A stretch of DNA of 64,000 nt from Aquariibacter sp964433315 (GCA_964433315.1 CAYSQO010000002.1:50296-114295), one strand, 5' to 3'. Positions 26,484 to 35,376 are shown, counted from the stretch's first letter. The notes: generated by a model from the letters alone, not told the origin. Made by a program: numbers and translations.

Positions 26484-29400
26484 GACCGGCTCAGCCCGAT
26501 TCGGGTGATCTGGATCACCTGCTCGACCACCTGCCGCGCGCTCTCCAAGCCCAGCGCGCTGAATAGCATCGGCAACAGTCCTTTGCGGATAGCGGCCTCT
26601 ATGTTCTGCGGGTTGAGCGAGTGCTCGGCCACTGCATCGCGCACGACCACGTCGATGGCGACCGCGTGCTCAATCAACTTGGCTTGTGCTTCCTCGTCCA
26701 TGGCATCGCAGGCTTGATCGCCCAGCACCAGCCGGATGGCGCCGAAGTAGGCCTTGGCGTGCGGGTTCTCGTCCAACGCTGAAGGCACGCCCGGCGTCTT
26801 GCGCGCGGCAAGCTGATCCTCGAAGTCCTTGAACAACGCGTACTGCTTCAATGGATGGTCGAACATGGCCTCCGCCTCGGCGATGGCTTGGCGCAGCAGT
26901 TCGCCGAACACCTTCTGGGCATACGGATCCTCAGCCAGCTCCTGCTCGATCGTCTTGCGCAGCCGGGTGCGGATCAGATCCGTTTCGTTGCGCGTCTTCT
27001 CTTCAGACCACTGATCGGGGTCTTCGGCCCGGCCGAGCTGGTGCACGAGGTACACGCCGTCGGGCTCGCGCACCTCCTTGCCGATCACCTGCTTGTCGAC
27101 CAACCGGCGGATCTGCTCTTCGTAGCTGCTGTAGTCCACCGTCTCCATCGCGTCGCGGCGGGCGGTCTGGCGCAGCTCGCTGAAGAAGCGCAGGTCACTC
27201 TTGTAGCGGGCGATCAGCGCTTCGGAGAAGCTCTTGTCCTCGAAGAAGCTGCGGCTTGAGAGTGCGGTCTGCAGGCACAGGCCGAACTCGGTCAAGGCCG
27301 CGTAGAAGTCGTCGCGCAGCTTTTGGCGCTCGTCGTACTCCTCACCGTCGGTGGCTGTCATGAACTTCGGCGTCAGCACCTGGCGGAACTGCTCGCGGTC
27401 GAGCTTGTTGACCACCCCCTTGAAGAACGACCACAGGCGGTCATGCAGCGCCGGCAGGCGCTTGTACTCGGTGCCGAAGTTGCGGTACAGGCCCTCGATG
27501 TCGGCCACGTCGAAGCCGCCCTGGGTGCGTGTCTCCAGGTCCTGGTAGGCACGGCTCGCCGTGTCCAGCTCCTTCAGGATGCCGCGGTAGTCCACCAGCA
27601 CGCCGTAGCGTTTGTCGTCGTGCAGGCGGTTCACCCGCGCCACCGCCTGGATCAGGTTGTGGCCCTTTAGCGGCTTGTCGATGTACAGCACGGTGTTGCG
27701 CGGCTCATCGAAGCCGGTGAGCAGCTTGTCCACCACGATCAAAAGGTCTGGCCCGTCGTCCGTGCCGAAGTCGCTGACGACCTGCTTCTCATAGGTCTCG
27801 GCGTCCAGGCCGCTCGCCAGCACGGTCTGCTTCCACCACTTCTGCACTTCGGGCAGCGTGTCCTCGTCCACCTCGGCGTTGCCTTCGCGCGTGTCGGGCG
27901 GCGAGATTACGATGGCGCTGGTGACCAGGCCTGTCTCGTCCAGCGCCTTCTTGTAGCGGATGCCGTCGAGCTTGCTGTCGGTGGCCACCTGGCCCTTCAG
28001 GCCCAAGTTGAGACCCTTGATGTTCTCGCTGAAGTGGGTGGCGATGTCCCAGGCGATCAGCTCGATGCGGCCTGCGGCTCCGTAGATCGCACCCTTCTTG
28101 GCAAACTTCTTCTTCAGGTCAGCGCGCTGGGCGTCGCTCAGGCCGGCGGTGATCTTGTCGAACCAGCGGTTGACCGCTTCTTCGTTGATCGTGAGTTCGG
28201 GTACTCGCTCTTCGTACAGCAGCGGTGCCACCGTCTCGTCCTCCACCGCGCGCTGCATGGTGTACGCGTGCACGATGGGGCCGAACTTGTTGGAGGTCTT
28301 TTCGTCCTTCAGCAGCGGCGTGCCGGTGAAGGCGATGTAGGCGGCACGGGGCAGCGCCTTCTTCATGCGCTCGTGCGTCTCGCCGCCATGGCTGCGGTGC
28401 CCTTCGTCCACCAGCACGATCAGGTTGGCCGAGTCGTTGCGGCATTCCGGCAGCTTGGACGCCGAGTTGAACTTGTGCACCAGCGTGAAGGTGATGCGTT
28501 CGGTGCCGCTGCCGATGCGCCTGGCCAGATCGCGCCCCGTCATCGCCCGGCTCTTCTCGCCGTCCTTTTGCGACGCGATGGCCGAGCCGAAGGCGCCGCC
28601 CGAGATGAAGTTGCGCGACAACTGCCCTTCCAGGTCCACGCGGTCGGTCACTACCACCACGCGGCACTCGGCCAGCGCATCGACCAGCAGCAGCGCCTTG
28701 GTGAGGAACACCATCGTGAAGCTCTTGCCCGAGCCCGTGGTGTGCCAGACCACGCCACCCTCGCGCCCGCCGTCGGGCCGAACCTGCCGGATGCGGGCGA
28801 GCAAGGCGCGGATGCCGAAGAACTGCTGGTAGCGCGCGACGATCTTGCCCACCTTGCGGTCGAACAGCACATAGCTGCGCAGGAACTCCAGCAGGCGTGC
28901 CTGCGTCAGCAGGCTGGCCAGCAGGCGGTCCTGGTCGGTGGGCTCCATGGGTTGGGACCACAACGACTCGAAGTACGCCACCAGGCTGGGCGGCTTGCCC
29001 TCGAACAACCGGCTGCGCACCTCAGGCGGCAGCGGTGCGTTCTTCACCGCGGCCAAGTGGGCCGCGTCGAACTCCTCTTCCCGCCAGCGCGCCCAGAACT
29101 TGGCCGCCGTGGCGGTGGTGCCGTAGCGGCCTTCGGTCTGGCTCACCGCCATCAGCAGTTGGGCATAGCCGAAGAGCTGCGGAATCTCGTCGGGCCTCTG
29201 GTTGCGCAGGTGCTGGCTGATGCCTTCGGCCACCATCGACTTGCCGGCATGGGTGGACTCGGGCCGCTTGGCCTCGATCACCACCAGCGGCAGGCCGTTG
29301 ACGAAGCCCACAACGTCAGGCGTGCGGTGGTGCGTGCCCTGGGCCGACAGCACCTCCAGCTCTTCGGTCACGTCCCAGCGATTGGCCGCGGGGTCGGCCC

Positions 29401-29776
29401 AGTCAATGACGGCGATCGTTGGCTGGTGCTTCTTGCCGTCGGGCATGAACTCGGTGACCGTGATGCCCAGCGCCAGCTTGCCGTACAGCCGCTCGTTGGC
29501 GGGCAGCAGCCCTTCGGCCAGGCTGACGGCCGACAGTTCACGCACCACCTGCTCGATGCCGCTGCTGGACAGCGGGTACCACTGGCCCTTGTACTCGTAG
29601 CGCCGGGTCTGCAGCACCTCGACCAGGCGGGACCGCAGGATGACCTCGCGCGTGCTGCCGCGCAGTGCCAGCGCCTGGGCCGTGGTCAGGAAGTTCCAGC
29701 CCAGGTTGCACAGCAGGTGCAGCGCCGGCAGGTGCGCGGCGTACTGCTCCTTCGAGTTGGGGGCGGCGGCGGTCAT
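26480..29776 (-). CDS. hsdR: Type I restriction enzyme R subunit
   Basis: 1098 residues from ATG 29776; a longer upstream open frame lies inside hsdS and is rejected. An N-terminal PD-(D/E)xK nuclease is visible ('HRTPDVVGFVNGLPLVVIEA', then K). The motor domains have Walker A 'WHTTGSGKSFTMVF' (about residue 345), the DEAH-type box 'VLVDEGHRSHGG' and 'AYIAFTGTPLL'. HsdR translocates DNA and cuts unmethylated foreign DNA when bound to HsdM and HsdS. The start codon overlaps the hsdS stop. Confidence 0.93.
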   Translation of the reverse strand: MTAAAPNSKEQYAAHLPALHLLCNLGWNFLTTAQALALRGSTREVILRSRLVEVLQTRRYEYKGQWYPLSSSGIEQVVRELSAVSLAEGLLPANERLYGKLALGITVTEFMPDGKKHQPTIAVIDWADPAANRWDVTEELEVLSAQGTHHRTPDVVGFVNGLPLVVIEAKRPESTHAGKSMVAEGISQHLRNQRPDEIPQLFGYAQLLMAVSQTEGRYGTTATAAKFWARWREEEFDAAHLAAVKNAPLPPEVRSRLFEGKPPSLVAYFESLWSQPMEPTDQDRLLASLLTQARLLEFLRSYVLFDRKVGKIVARYQQFFGIRALLARIRQVRPDGGREGGVVWHTTGSGKSFTMVFLTKALLLVDALAECRVVVVTDRVDLEGQLSRNFISGGAFGSAIASQKDGEKSRAMTGRDLARRIGSGTERITFTLVHKFNSASKLPECRNDSANLIVLVDEGHRSHGGETHERMKKALPRAAYIAFTGTPLLKDEKTSNKFGPIVHAYTMQRAVEDETVAPLLYEERVPELTINEEAVNRWFDKITAGLSDAQRADLKKKFAKKGAIYGAAGRIELIAWDIATHFSENIKGLNLGLKGQVATDSKLDGIRYKKALDETGLVTSAIVISPPDTREGNAEVDEDTLPEVQKWWKQTVLASGLDAETYEKQVVSDFGTDDGPDLLIVVDKLLTGFDEPRNTVLYIDKPLKGHNLIQAVARVNRLHDDKRYGVLVDYRGILKELDTASRAYQDLETRTQGGFDVADIEGLYRNFGTEYKRLPALHDRLWSFFKGVVNKLDREQFRQVLTPKFMTATDGEEYDERQKLRDDFYAALTEFGLCLQTALSSRSFFEDKSFSEALIARYKSDLRFFSELRQTARRDAMETVDYSSYEEQIRRLVDKQVIGKEVREPDGVYLVHQLGRAEDPDQWSEEKTRNETDLIRTRLRKTIEQELAEDPYAQKVFGELLRQAIAEAEAMFDHPLKQYALFKDFEDQLAARKTPGVPSALDENPHAKAYFGAIRLVLGDQACDAMDEEAQAKLIEHAVAIDVVVRDAVAEHSLNPQNIEAAIRKGLLPMLFSALGLESARQVVEQVIQITRIGLSRS

Positions 29777-31053
29777 GGCGTGGTCTCGGCGGCGGGAAGA
29801 CGGACGCGGCGCTTGCCGGTGAGCAGGTCGGCCATCAGCGCGGCCTTCTCTTGCTTGAGCCGCTCGATCTGCGCCGCGATGAGTTCCACTTCCCGCCTTG
29901 CGGTGTCCAGCACCTCGACGATGCGCAGCTGGACGGGCAGCGGCGGAATGTTGAACGGCCACTTCAGCCAGCGCTCGGTCTTGAAGATCATCTTCTCGAC
30001 ATGCACGCCGATGCTCGAGTGAAAGCAGGTCTGCTGGAAGTAGCGCGACTCGGACAGGTAGCGCAGGAAGCGCAGGTCGATCTGCCCGTCGCTGTTCAGC
30101 ACCGCGTACTCGTTGGAGACGACTGCGCCATCCAGCTCGGTGGGCACGATGCCACAGGCGCCGTGCACGATCTGCCGCTTGGAAATTAGGAAGTCGCCGG
30201 TGCGGACATAGAACTGCGTCGGTGTCTTGATCTCGCGGCCAGTCAGGGTCTCGCGCAACTCGACGCCACCGCGCGAACGCTTGACTGTCACAAGACGATA
30301 TGTTTGATCCGCGCATAGCGGTGCGGGCCGGCGCACTTCCGTCAGGTGGCGACCAAGCGGTGTCTGACACCACCCAGCCGGCGCGTGAGGCAAGTTGGGG
30401 ATTCCAGGCTGCACCGAGAGCGGGAAGCCACCGTTGTCGGCCGAACCGCGTGCGTCGGGATTGGCGGCTGGAAGGTGCAAGCACCGCGCCAGCAACCCTT
30501 GCCATTGCACTCGTCTGTTCGCGAGTAGCTCTTCCGCCTTCGAGATTGCCTTGTCCCAGGTAGACAGCGCGTCGGCAATGCGTGTCTGCTCACCGGCTGG
30601 CGGCACGGAGAAGGCAACGTCCTTCAGCAACTCGGTATCAAGGCGACCGGTGCCATGGCCCGCCGTGTCCACGAGGTCAAGGATCTCGTTCTTCCGAGCG
30701 AGCAGTTGATACGCCAGGAATCGGGCGTCCAACGTGCCCTTCGGCAGCAGGGCCTTGATGTCTTGGTTGAACGCCATCTCCTCTTCGATGAAGCCAACGG
30801 GAAGGTCTTTCAACAAAGTCATGCCCCGGGTCAGCACGAGTACGGCGTTCGCAGGCGCAACTGCCGAGGCAGCCCGACCGGCGTCCGTCAGCCCGAGCAG
30901 GGTCGACCGCAAGTACATGGTCTTCATGTCTCGCGCCGAAACCCAGGGGAACTTGCCACCCCAGAAACTCAAGTTCTCCTTGCTGGGCGTACCTCCCGAC
31001 AGGAACCTCGCTTCCGCACCGATCGTGCTTGATCGCCATCCCTCAGGCAGCAT
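29773..31053 (-). CDS. hsdS: Type I restriction enzyme specificity subunit (two target domains)
   Basis: 426 residues with two halves of the HsdS fold. TRD1 starts 'LPEGWRSSTIGAEARFLSGG' and ends in the helix 'AGEQTRIADALSTWDKAISK'. TRD2 starts 'APAGWCQTPLGRHLTEVRR' and ends 'LPVQLRIVEVLDTARREVEL'. Each half would recognise one part of a bipartite DNA target. The start is ATG 31053, with a GTG one codon earlier as an alternative; GGGG lies 7 nt upstream. The stop overlaps hsdR. Confidence 0.9.
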   Translation of the reverse strand: MLPEGWRSSTIGAEARFLSGGTPSKENLSFWGGKFPWVSARDMKTMYLRSTLLGLTDAGRAASAVAPANAVLVLTRGMTLLKDLPVGFIEEEMAFNQDIKALLPKGTLDARFLAYQLLARKNEILDLVDTAGHGTGRLDTELLKDVAFSVPPAGEQTRIADALSTWDKAISKAEELLANRRVQWQGLLARCLHLPAANPDARGSADNGGFPLSVQPGIPNLPHAPAGWCQTPLGRHLTEVRRPAPLCADQTYRLVTVKRSRGGVELRETLTGREIKTPTQFYVRTGDFLISKRQIVHGACGIVPTELDGAVVSNEYAVLNSDGQIDLRFLRYLSESRYFQQTCFHSSIGVHVEKMIFKTERWLKWPFNIPPLPVQLRIVEVLDTARREVELIAAQIERLKQEKAALMADLLTGKRRVRLPAAETTP

Positions 31054-31177
31054 CACTGTTCCCCTTCAGCGCAAGCCGTGGTTCGGCCCTTTCGAGTTCT
31101 GCGATGTCGTCCGTGCCGGCTGCTCTCGCTTCCGCCACCCGCTTGTCCTCATGCTCGACAGGCTGGCCGTTACTCAT
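31043..31177 (-). CDS. 44-residue ORF bridging hsdM and hsdS
   Basis: The ORF starts at ATG 31177, within the last codons of hsdM, with AAGGAG 7 nt upstream, and stops 11 bases inside hsdS. The sequence starts 'MSNGQPVEHEDKRVAEARAA' and is rich in Glu, Ala and Arg, probably helical, with no known motif. The overlaps at both ends and the good ribosome-binding site suggest that it is at least translated, either as a coupling peptide that brings ribosomes to hsdS or as a small regulator of the restriction enzyme. It could also be only a translational bridge without a stable product. Confidence 0.45.
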   Translation of the reverse strand: MSNGQPVEHEDKRVAEARAAGTDDIAELERAEPRLALKGNSDAA

Positions 31178-32696
31178 AGCCAAGCTCCTTCAGGTAGGCA
31201 TCCATCTGCAGCTCTAGCTGCGCCAGCTCTGCCTTGAGGTGCTCGCGCTCGCGCTTCACAGCCATCAGGTCGATCTCGGCCTCTTCCTCGAAGGTGTCGA
31301 CGTAGCGCGGGATGTTGAGGTTGAAGTCGTTCTCGGCGATCTCGGCCGGCGTGGCCAGGTGGGCGTAGCGGGCCACGGGCTGGCGCGCAGCGGCTACGTC
31401 CAGGATGCGCTGCAGGTCGGCCTCGCGCAGCAGGTTCTGGTTCTTGCCGGCCTCGAAGTCGCGGCTGGCGTCGATGAACAGCACCTTGTCGTCGGTCTTG
31501 TGCTTGCGAAACACCAGCACCGCGGCCGGGATGCCGGTGCCGTAGAACAGCTTCTCCGGCAGGCCGATCACCACGTCGAGCAGGTTCTCTTCGATCAGCT
31601 TCTGGCGGATGCGCCCTTCGGCCGCACCTCGGAACAGCACGCCGTGCGGCACCACCACTGCCATGCGACCGGTGCCCGGCTTCATGGTCTCGACCATGTG
31701 CAGGATGAAGGCGTAGTCGCCCTTGGTGCGCGGTGGCACGCCGCGGCGGAAGCGGCTGAACTTGTCGGCCTCGGCGCCTTCGAAACCCCACTTCTCCAGG
31801 CTGAAGGGCGGGTTGGCCACGACGATGTCGAAGTGCTTGAGGCTGGCAATGCCGTCCAGCAGCTTGGGGTTGCGGATGGTGTCGCCCCACTCGATGCGGT
31901 GGTTGTCCTCGCCGTGCAGGAACATGTTCATCTTGGCCAGCGCCCAGGTGCTGCCGATGGCTTCCTGCCCGTACAGCGCGTACTTGCGCGCGCCGGAGCG
32001 CTGGCGGATGAGCCGGCCGCACTTCATCAGGAGCGAGCCTGAGCCGCAGGTGGGATCGCAGATCTCGTCGCCGGGCTGCGGGTCCATCAGCCGCGCCATC
32101 AGGGTGGACACCTCGGGCGGCGTGTAGAACTCGCCGGCCTTCTTGCCGCTGGTCGACGCAAAGTTCTTGATCAGGAACTCATAGGCGTTGCCGATCACGT
32201 CGAGCTGACCGACGCGGCTTTCGCGCAGGTTCAGCTCGGGCTTGGCATAGTCTTCGAGTAGGTGGCGCAGGATGTCGTTCTTCTGCTGCTCGTCACCCAG
32301 CTTGTTGCTGTTAAAGCTGATGTCCTGGAAGACGTCGCGCAGCTTGCCGAGGTTGGCCTCTTCGATGGCGTGCAGGGCCTTGTCGATGCGCTCGCCGTTG
32401 CCCGGCGTGTGCCGCAGCCCATGCAACGCATAGAAACTGGCGCTGGCGGGCAGCACGAAGCGCTCGTTCTTGAGCATCTCCTCGATCAGCTCGGGGTGGT
32501 CGCCGTACTGCTGCTTGTAGTTGTCGTAGTGGTCCTGCCAGACATCAGAGACGTACTTCAGGAACAGCATGGTCAGGACGTAGTCCTTGTAGATGCTGGG
32601 GTCCACCGTGCCGCGGAAGGTGTCGCAGGCGGCCCAGACGGCGCCATTGATGTCGTCCTGGCTCACGCTTGTCTTGTTCACAACGAGGTCGTTCAT
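31170..32696 (-). CDS. hsdM: Type I DNA methyltransferase subunit
   Basis: 508 residues from ATG 32696; the open frame upstream of it is non-coding. An N-terminal helical domain ('NGAVWAACDTFRGTVDP', 'VLTMLFLKYVSDVWQDHYD') precedes the SAM-binding motif 'ICDPTCGSGSLLMKCG' and the catalytic 'IVVANPPFSLEKWGF' (NPPF, N6-adenine methyltransferase). It modifies host DNA within the site chosen by HsdS. The start overlaps the stop of the half-size HsdS upstream by 4 bases. Confidence 0.93.
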   Translation of the reverse strand: MNDLVVNKTSVSQDDINGAVWAACDTFRGTVDPSIYKDYVLTMLFLKYVSDVWQDHYDNYKQQYGDHPELIEEMLKNERFVLPASASFYALHGLRHTPGNGERIDKALHAIEEANLGKLRDVFQDISFNSNKLGDEQQKNDILRHLLEDYAKPELNLRESRVGQLDVIGNAYEFLIKNFASTSGKKAGEFYTPPEVSTLMARLMDPQPGDEICDPTCGSGSLLMKCGRLIRQRSGARKYALYGQEAIGSTWALAKMNMFLHGEDNHRIEWGDTIRNPKLLDGIASLKHFDIVVANPPFSLEKWGFEGAEADKFSRFRRGVPPRTKGDYAFILHMVETMKPGTGRMAVVVPHGVLFRGAAEGRIRQKLIEENLLDVVIGLPEKLFYGTGIPAAVLVFRKHKTDDKVLFIDASRDFEAGKNQNLLREADLQRILDVAAARQPVARYAHLATPAEIAENDFNLNIPRYVDTFEEEAEIDLMAVKREREHLKAELAQLELQMDAYLKELGYE

Positions 32697-33313
32697 TTCT
32701 TGTCCTGCATGCGGGTAGGGATGGCGGGCGCGCTCAAGTCTTCGGCGATCGCCTGAAGCTGCTGCTCGCGGTTGCTGATGAGTCGCTGCAGCGTTCGGCG
32801 CTCCCGCTGCGCCAGTTCGGCGAGGGCAACGATGCGACGCTGTTCTTCGACGGCAGGAATGGATAGCGCGAGCTGCTCCAGTACGGGCCGGCGAATGCTG
32901 AGTTGGCTGCTGCCCTCGGCCGCCTGCAGCAACTGACGCTGGCAAGGCGCCTGGTTGATCTGCCAGGCCAGGAAGTGTGGGTCGACCTGAGCATCGGCAT
33001 GGACGCGGAGGTGGAAGAACGCCGGCACGCACACGGCATGGCTTGGCGGCGCTCCAGCACAAACGGCGTAGAACCGGGCGCCCTTGGCGGCGAAGAGGAT
33101 GTCGCCATCCTGGATCCAGTCGGGCTGCTTTCGCCCGGCAAGGCGGGTTCGAATCGCGCCTGCCCAGTCCACGCCGATCTCGGGCCCGACATCCTTCATC
33201 TGCACGACCAGGACATCGCCGTCGGCGACCTCTTCGACTGTCGTGCGGAAGGGGTAGCCGGCCTGCAACGAGGCCACCTGCGCCAGAACAGTAATGCTTG
33301 CATCAAACGCCAT
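32693..33313 (-). CDS. Half-size HsdS-like specificity protein (single target domain)
   Basis: 206 residues from ATG 33313. One target-recognition domain ('LAQVASLQAGYPFRTTVEEV', 'DILFAAKGARFYAVCAGAPP') is followed by one C-terminal helix region ('LSIPAVEEQRRIVALAELAQ'). Full HsdS has two such halves. Half-size HsdS proteins can dimerise to give a symmetric target or mix with other subunits. It is the first gene of the operon and shares ATGA with hsdM. A promoter appears directly upstream, so the mRNA may be leaderless. Confidence 0.78.
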   Translation of the reverse strand: MAFDASITVLAQVASLQAGYPFRTTVEEVADGDVLVVQMKDVGPEIGVDWAGAIRTRLAGRKQPDWIQDGDILFAAKGARFYAVCAGAPPSHAVCVPAFFHLRVHADAQVDPHFLAWQINQAPCQRQLLQAAEGSSQLSIRRPVLEQLALSIPAVEEQRRIVALAELAQRERRTLQRLISNREQQLQAIAEDLSAPAIPTRMQDKK

Positions 33314-33319
33314 ACCGCA

Positions 33320-33348
33320 ATCGTAACGGCAAGAGCCGCTCGACGCAA
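33320..33348 (-). promoter_or_regulatory. Predicted promoter of the restriction/CBASS operon
   Basis: On the minus strand, TTGCGT (33348-33343) and TACGAT (33325-33320) are separated by exactly 17 bp. The -10 ends only 6 bases before ATG 33313, so transcription would begin at or near the start codon, giving a leaderless message. This is a prediction from hexamers only. Confidence 0.4.
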
Positions 33349-33433
33349 GGATATTCTGCAACTTCTCGATTGATGCAGTGTCTTCGTGATCGAGTCTAGA
33401 GGCTGACTCCCGTCCAGCCGCTATGCCAGAGGC

Positions 33434-34405
33434 TTACCGACGGGGCCCGATGTCGGCAGGTTTGACCTGCAGCGTGGGCTCAGGCGCTTGCCACCGTGGT
33501 TCTGCTGCCGGCATCGATGGCATGTCCCTCAAAAACGCAGCGATGGACTTCGCGAGGTTCCGATCGGCCGGGTCGCCAGACATCGCCAACGCCCTGCCCA
33601 CATGCATCCAGGCATCGACGGCCTGGGCTCGCGTCGCCTTCGCTGCGGCACTGACCTTGGAGCCCAGGCGCGTCGTCCGCAGGCGCCCATCTTGGCGGGC
33701 CTTCAGCCGCCACAGGGTGTCGTAGTTCTTGTCGCGCCCGCGGGTGGCCTGGCGGGTCGCCTCTGCTTCGATGCCCTGATCGCGCAGCTTCTCGGCGAAG
33801 GTCTCGCGCCAGCGGTGCAGGTCTGCCTTGCGCGGATTGAGTCGCTTGCCGTGTCGTGATTCAGCCCGCACGCTGATGTGCACGTGCGGATTGGCCTGGT
33901 GATCGTGCAGCACCATCACGTACTTGTGATCCGACAGCGCGGCCTTTGCGAACTCGCGTGCCGCGCGTTGCACCGCCAGCGGGTCGGTGCCCCTCGGCAT
34001 CGACAGCATGATGTTGTAGGCCTCGCGCCGGTCGCCCAGATCGTCGATGTAGGTACCGCCATAGCGCCAATCATCAGCCAGCCCCTGAAGCGCAGCCTTG
34101 CCGCGCGACGTGTCGCCGCGGTCGTCTTCGATGTCCAGACGGCCGTTCTTGCTGATGTAGCGGAAGTGCGCGGCGATCGCCTTCATGCCACGCCCACCGC
34201 CCGTGACCTTCACCATCACCTGGGGCGCCCGGCGCACCACGGTCGCCTCGATGCGCTCGCGGATGGCGGCGACTCGCTGCCTTGCGGCGAGCGCGCTCAG
34301 CCTGGGCTGCGGCCGAGTGTGCACGATCCGATTGCCCGGATAGAAGAGCCTGTCGCCCCACTGCAGCAGGACACCGTCGATGTTCTGACCTTGAGTCATG
34401 GTCAT
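33434..34405 (-). CDS. MOBP/VirD2-like relaxase
   Basis: 323 residues. 'VKVTGGGRGMKAIAAHFRYI' and 'SKNGRLDIEDDRGD' form the N-terminal relaxase region with a candidate catalytic Tyr. The metal-binding motif is 'DHQANPHVHISVRAE' (HxH). It would nick one strand at oriT and stay covalently bound. ATG 34405 forms an ATGA overlap with the mobC-like stop; a second ATG at 34399 has better-spaced AGGAG. The protein is short for a relaxase, being little more than the catalytic domain, and an LPD7-domain protein at 18085-19227 could be its partner. Confidence 0.85.
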   Translation of the reverse strand: MTMTQGQNIDGVLLQWGDRLFYPGNRIVHTRPQPRLSALAARQRVAAIRERIEATVVRRAPQVMVKVTGGGRGMKAIAAHFRYISKNGRLDIEDDRGDTSRGKAALQGLADDWRYGGTYIDDLGDRREAYNIMLSMPRGTDPLAVQRAAREFAKAALSDHKYVMVLHDHQANPHVHISVRAESRHGKRLNPRKADLHRWRETFAEKLRDQGIEAEATRQATRGRDKNYDTLWRLKARQDGRLRTTRLGSKVSAAAKATRAQAVDAWMHVGRALAMSGDPADRNLAKSIAAFLRDMPSMPAAEPRWQAPEPTLQVKPADIGPRR

Positions 34406-34992
34406 GCTCCTGTCTGTGCTGGGCCGCTGCGGCGCTGCTGCATCCCGCTGCCCCGTCGGGGCTGCAGCTCGACCAGCGCACGAGTGAGGTGATCGAGGTG
34501 CTCGCGCACGTCGAGGCTCAACGTGGTCAACATCGGCCGGTACTCCTCGGCAGGCCGGAAGGCAGCTTGCCGCAACAGCGACACCAGGTGGTTCAGGTTG
34601 CGGCTGAACGTGGACAGCTCCGCACACGCCGCGATCAGCGCGCCGACGGTTTCGGCGCGGTCGCTGGCCGGCATCGATGCAGGCAGCCCCGCCAACAGGT
34701 CAACGACGAAGTCGCCCGGAGGCTGGCCCACCAGACGGGCAGCAGCCAGGACCGCAGATGCGTCGGCGCGGGACATGCGCAACGTGAGCCGCACGCGGCT
34801 CGCATCGCGCGCTTGGAGCCGAGGCGCTATGGCCTCGCGGGCAGCAGGCTCAGCAGAGCCATCCAGAGCCTCTGCAAGCGTCGCCCTGACCCAGCCCGAG
34901 GGCGACGTACCGGCCAGCCGTGCGCGCTCAACCAGCGCGGCTTTCAGACCATGCAGATCGACGCTGAGTCGATCACGTGACGAGGGTGTCAT
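34402..34992 (-). CDS. MobC-like relaxosome accessory protein
   Basis: 196 residues from ATG 34992, with GGAGG 7 nt upstream. The middle and C-terminal half carry the MobC pattern 'ELSTFSRNLNHLVSLLRQAA', preceded by 'VRLTLRMSRADASAVLAAAR', a possible ribbon-helix-helix-like segment. MobC proteins bind oriT and help open the strands for the relaxase. It is translationally coupled to the relaxase gene and transcribed away from the oriT region. Confidence 0.78.
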   Translation of the reverse strand: MTPSSRDRLSVDLHGLKAALVERARLAGTSPSGWVRATLAEALDGSAEPAAREAIAPRLQARDASRVRLTLRMSRADASAVLAAARLVGQPPGDFVVDLLAGLPASMPASDRAETVGALIAACAELSTFSRNLNHLVSLLRQAAFRPAEEYRPMLTTLSLDVREHLDHLTRALVELQPRRGSGMQQRRSGPAQTGA

Positions 34993-35097
34993 ACCCGAGC
35001 CTCCTGACATGCGGAGCGTGTCAGACAACGGCGCCACCGCGCCTATCTCTGCACTCACCAATGCATTCAGTCTCGGCTCGAATCGAGGTCACAGGAC

Positions 35098-35123
35098 CGA
35101 TGATTTCGGCCCAAGAATCATCG
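35098..35123. promoter_or_regulatory. Operator copy B (26-bp palindrome, mob side of oriT)
   Basis: CGATGATTT...AGAATCATCG. Read on the minus strand it matches copy A at 23 of 26 positions. It lies 105 bp upstream of the mobC-like gene and would control the mob genes leftward. No convincing -10 at the 23-bp distance was found here. Confidence 0.55.
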
Positions 35124-35250
35124 AACCGGCCGCTATGGTCTACCGGCATGCATCGGGAAGCCGACGACAAGACGACGGGATCTGCCGTCGATCCGCCGAG
35201 CAAGCGACGATCTGCCGCCGGCTGTGGATCGAATCAACCGCCGCTCATCA

Positions 35251-35301
35251 CTAAGGACGGGACAAGCGACGGCAAGGCGACGGATCCTGCTGGGGCAGCA
35301 G
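35251..35301. other. Candidate oriT nic region
   Basis: The segment 35284-35290 reads ATCCTGC, which matches the ATCCTG|C nic consensus used by IncP-like MOBP relaxases. It overlaps a short inverted repeat CTGCTG/CAGCAG (35287-35301). It lies between the divergent mob and stb operons, as in known plasmids, in a stretch with repeated GCGACGG-like motifs (35160-35283). Which strand is cut and the exact borders cannot be decided. Confidence 0.45.
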
Positions 35302-35321
35302 ACGAACTGCCGCCGCAGAGC

Positions 35322-35376
35322 CGATGATTCGCCGCCGAAAGTCATCGCGTCCGACCGGCCCGCAGCGACCTAGATT
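35322..35376 (+). promoter_or_regulatory. Operator copy C (35322-35347) and stb-operon promoter
   Basis: CGATGATTC...GAAAGTCATCG, then a 23-bp gap, then TAGATT (35371-35376) as -10. The CCTAGA before it and the spacing are the same as at the transfer-operon promoter, so the two promoters look like one class. The first stb-like gene starts at 35403, about 20 bases after the predicted transcription start. Confidence 0.6.

Noticed and set aside
28034..30022. Very long plus-strand frame (662 codons) opposite hsdR
   Set aside because: Antisense artefact of high GC content; His/Gln/Arg/Val pattern typical of shadow frames.
29777..30505. Upstream extension of the hsdR frame
   Set aside because: It lies inside hsdS in another frame; the real start at 29776 overlaps the hsdS stop and begins a normal HsdR N-terminus.
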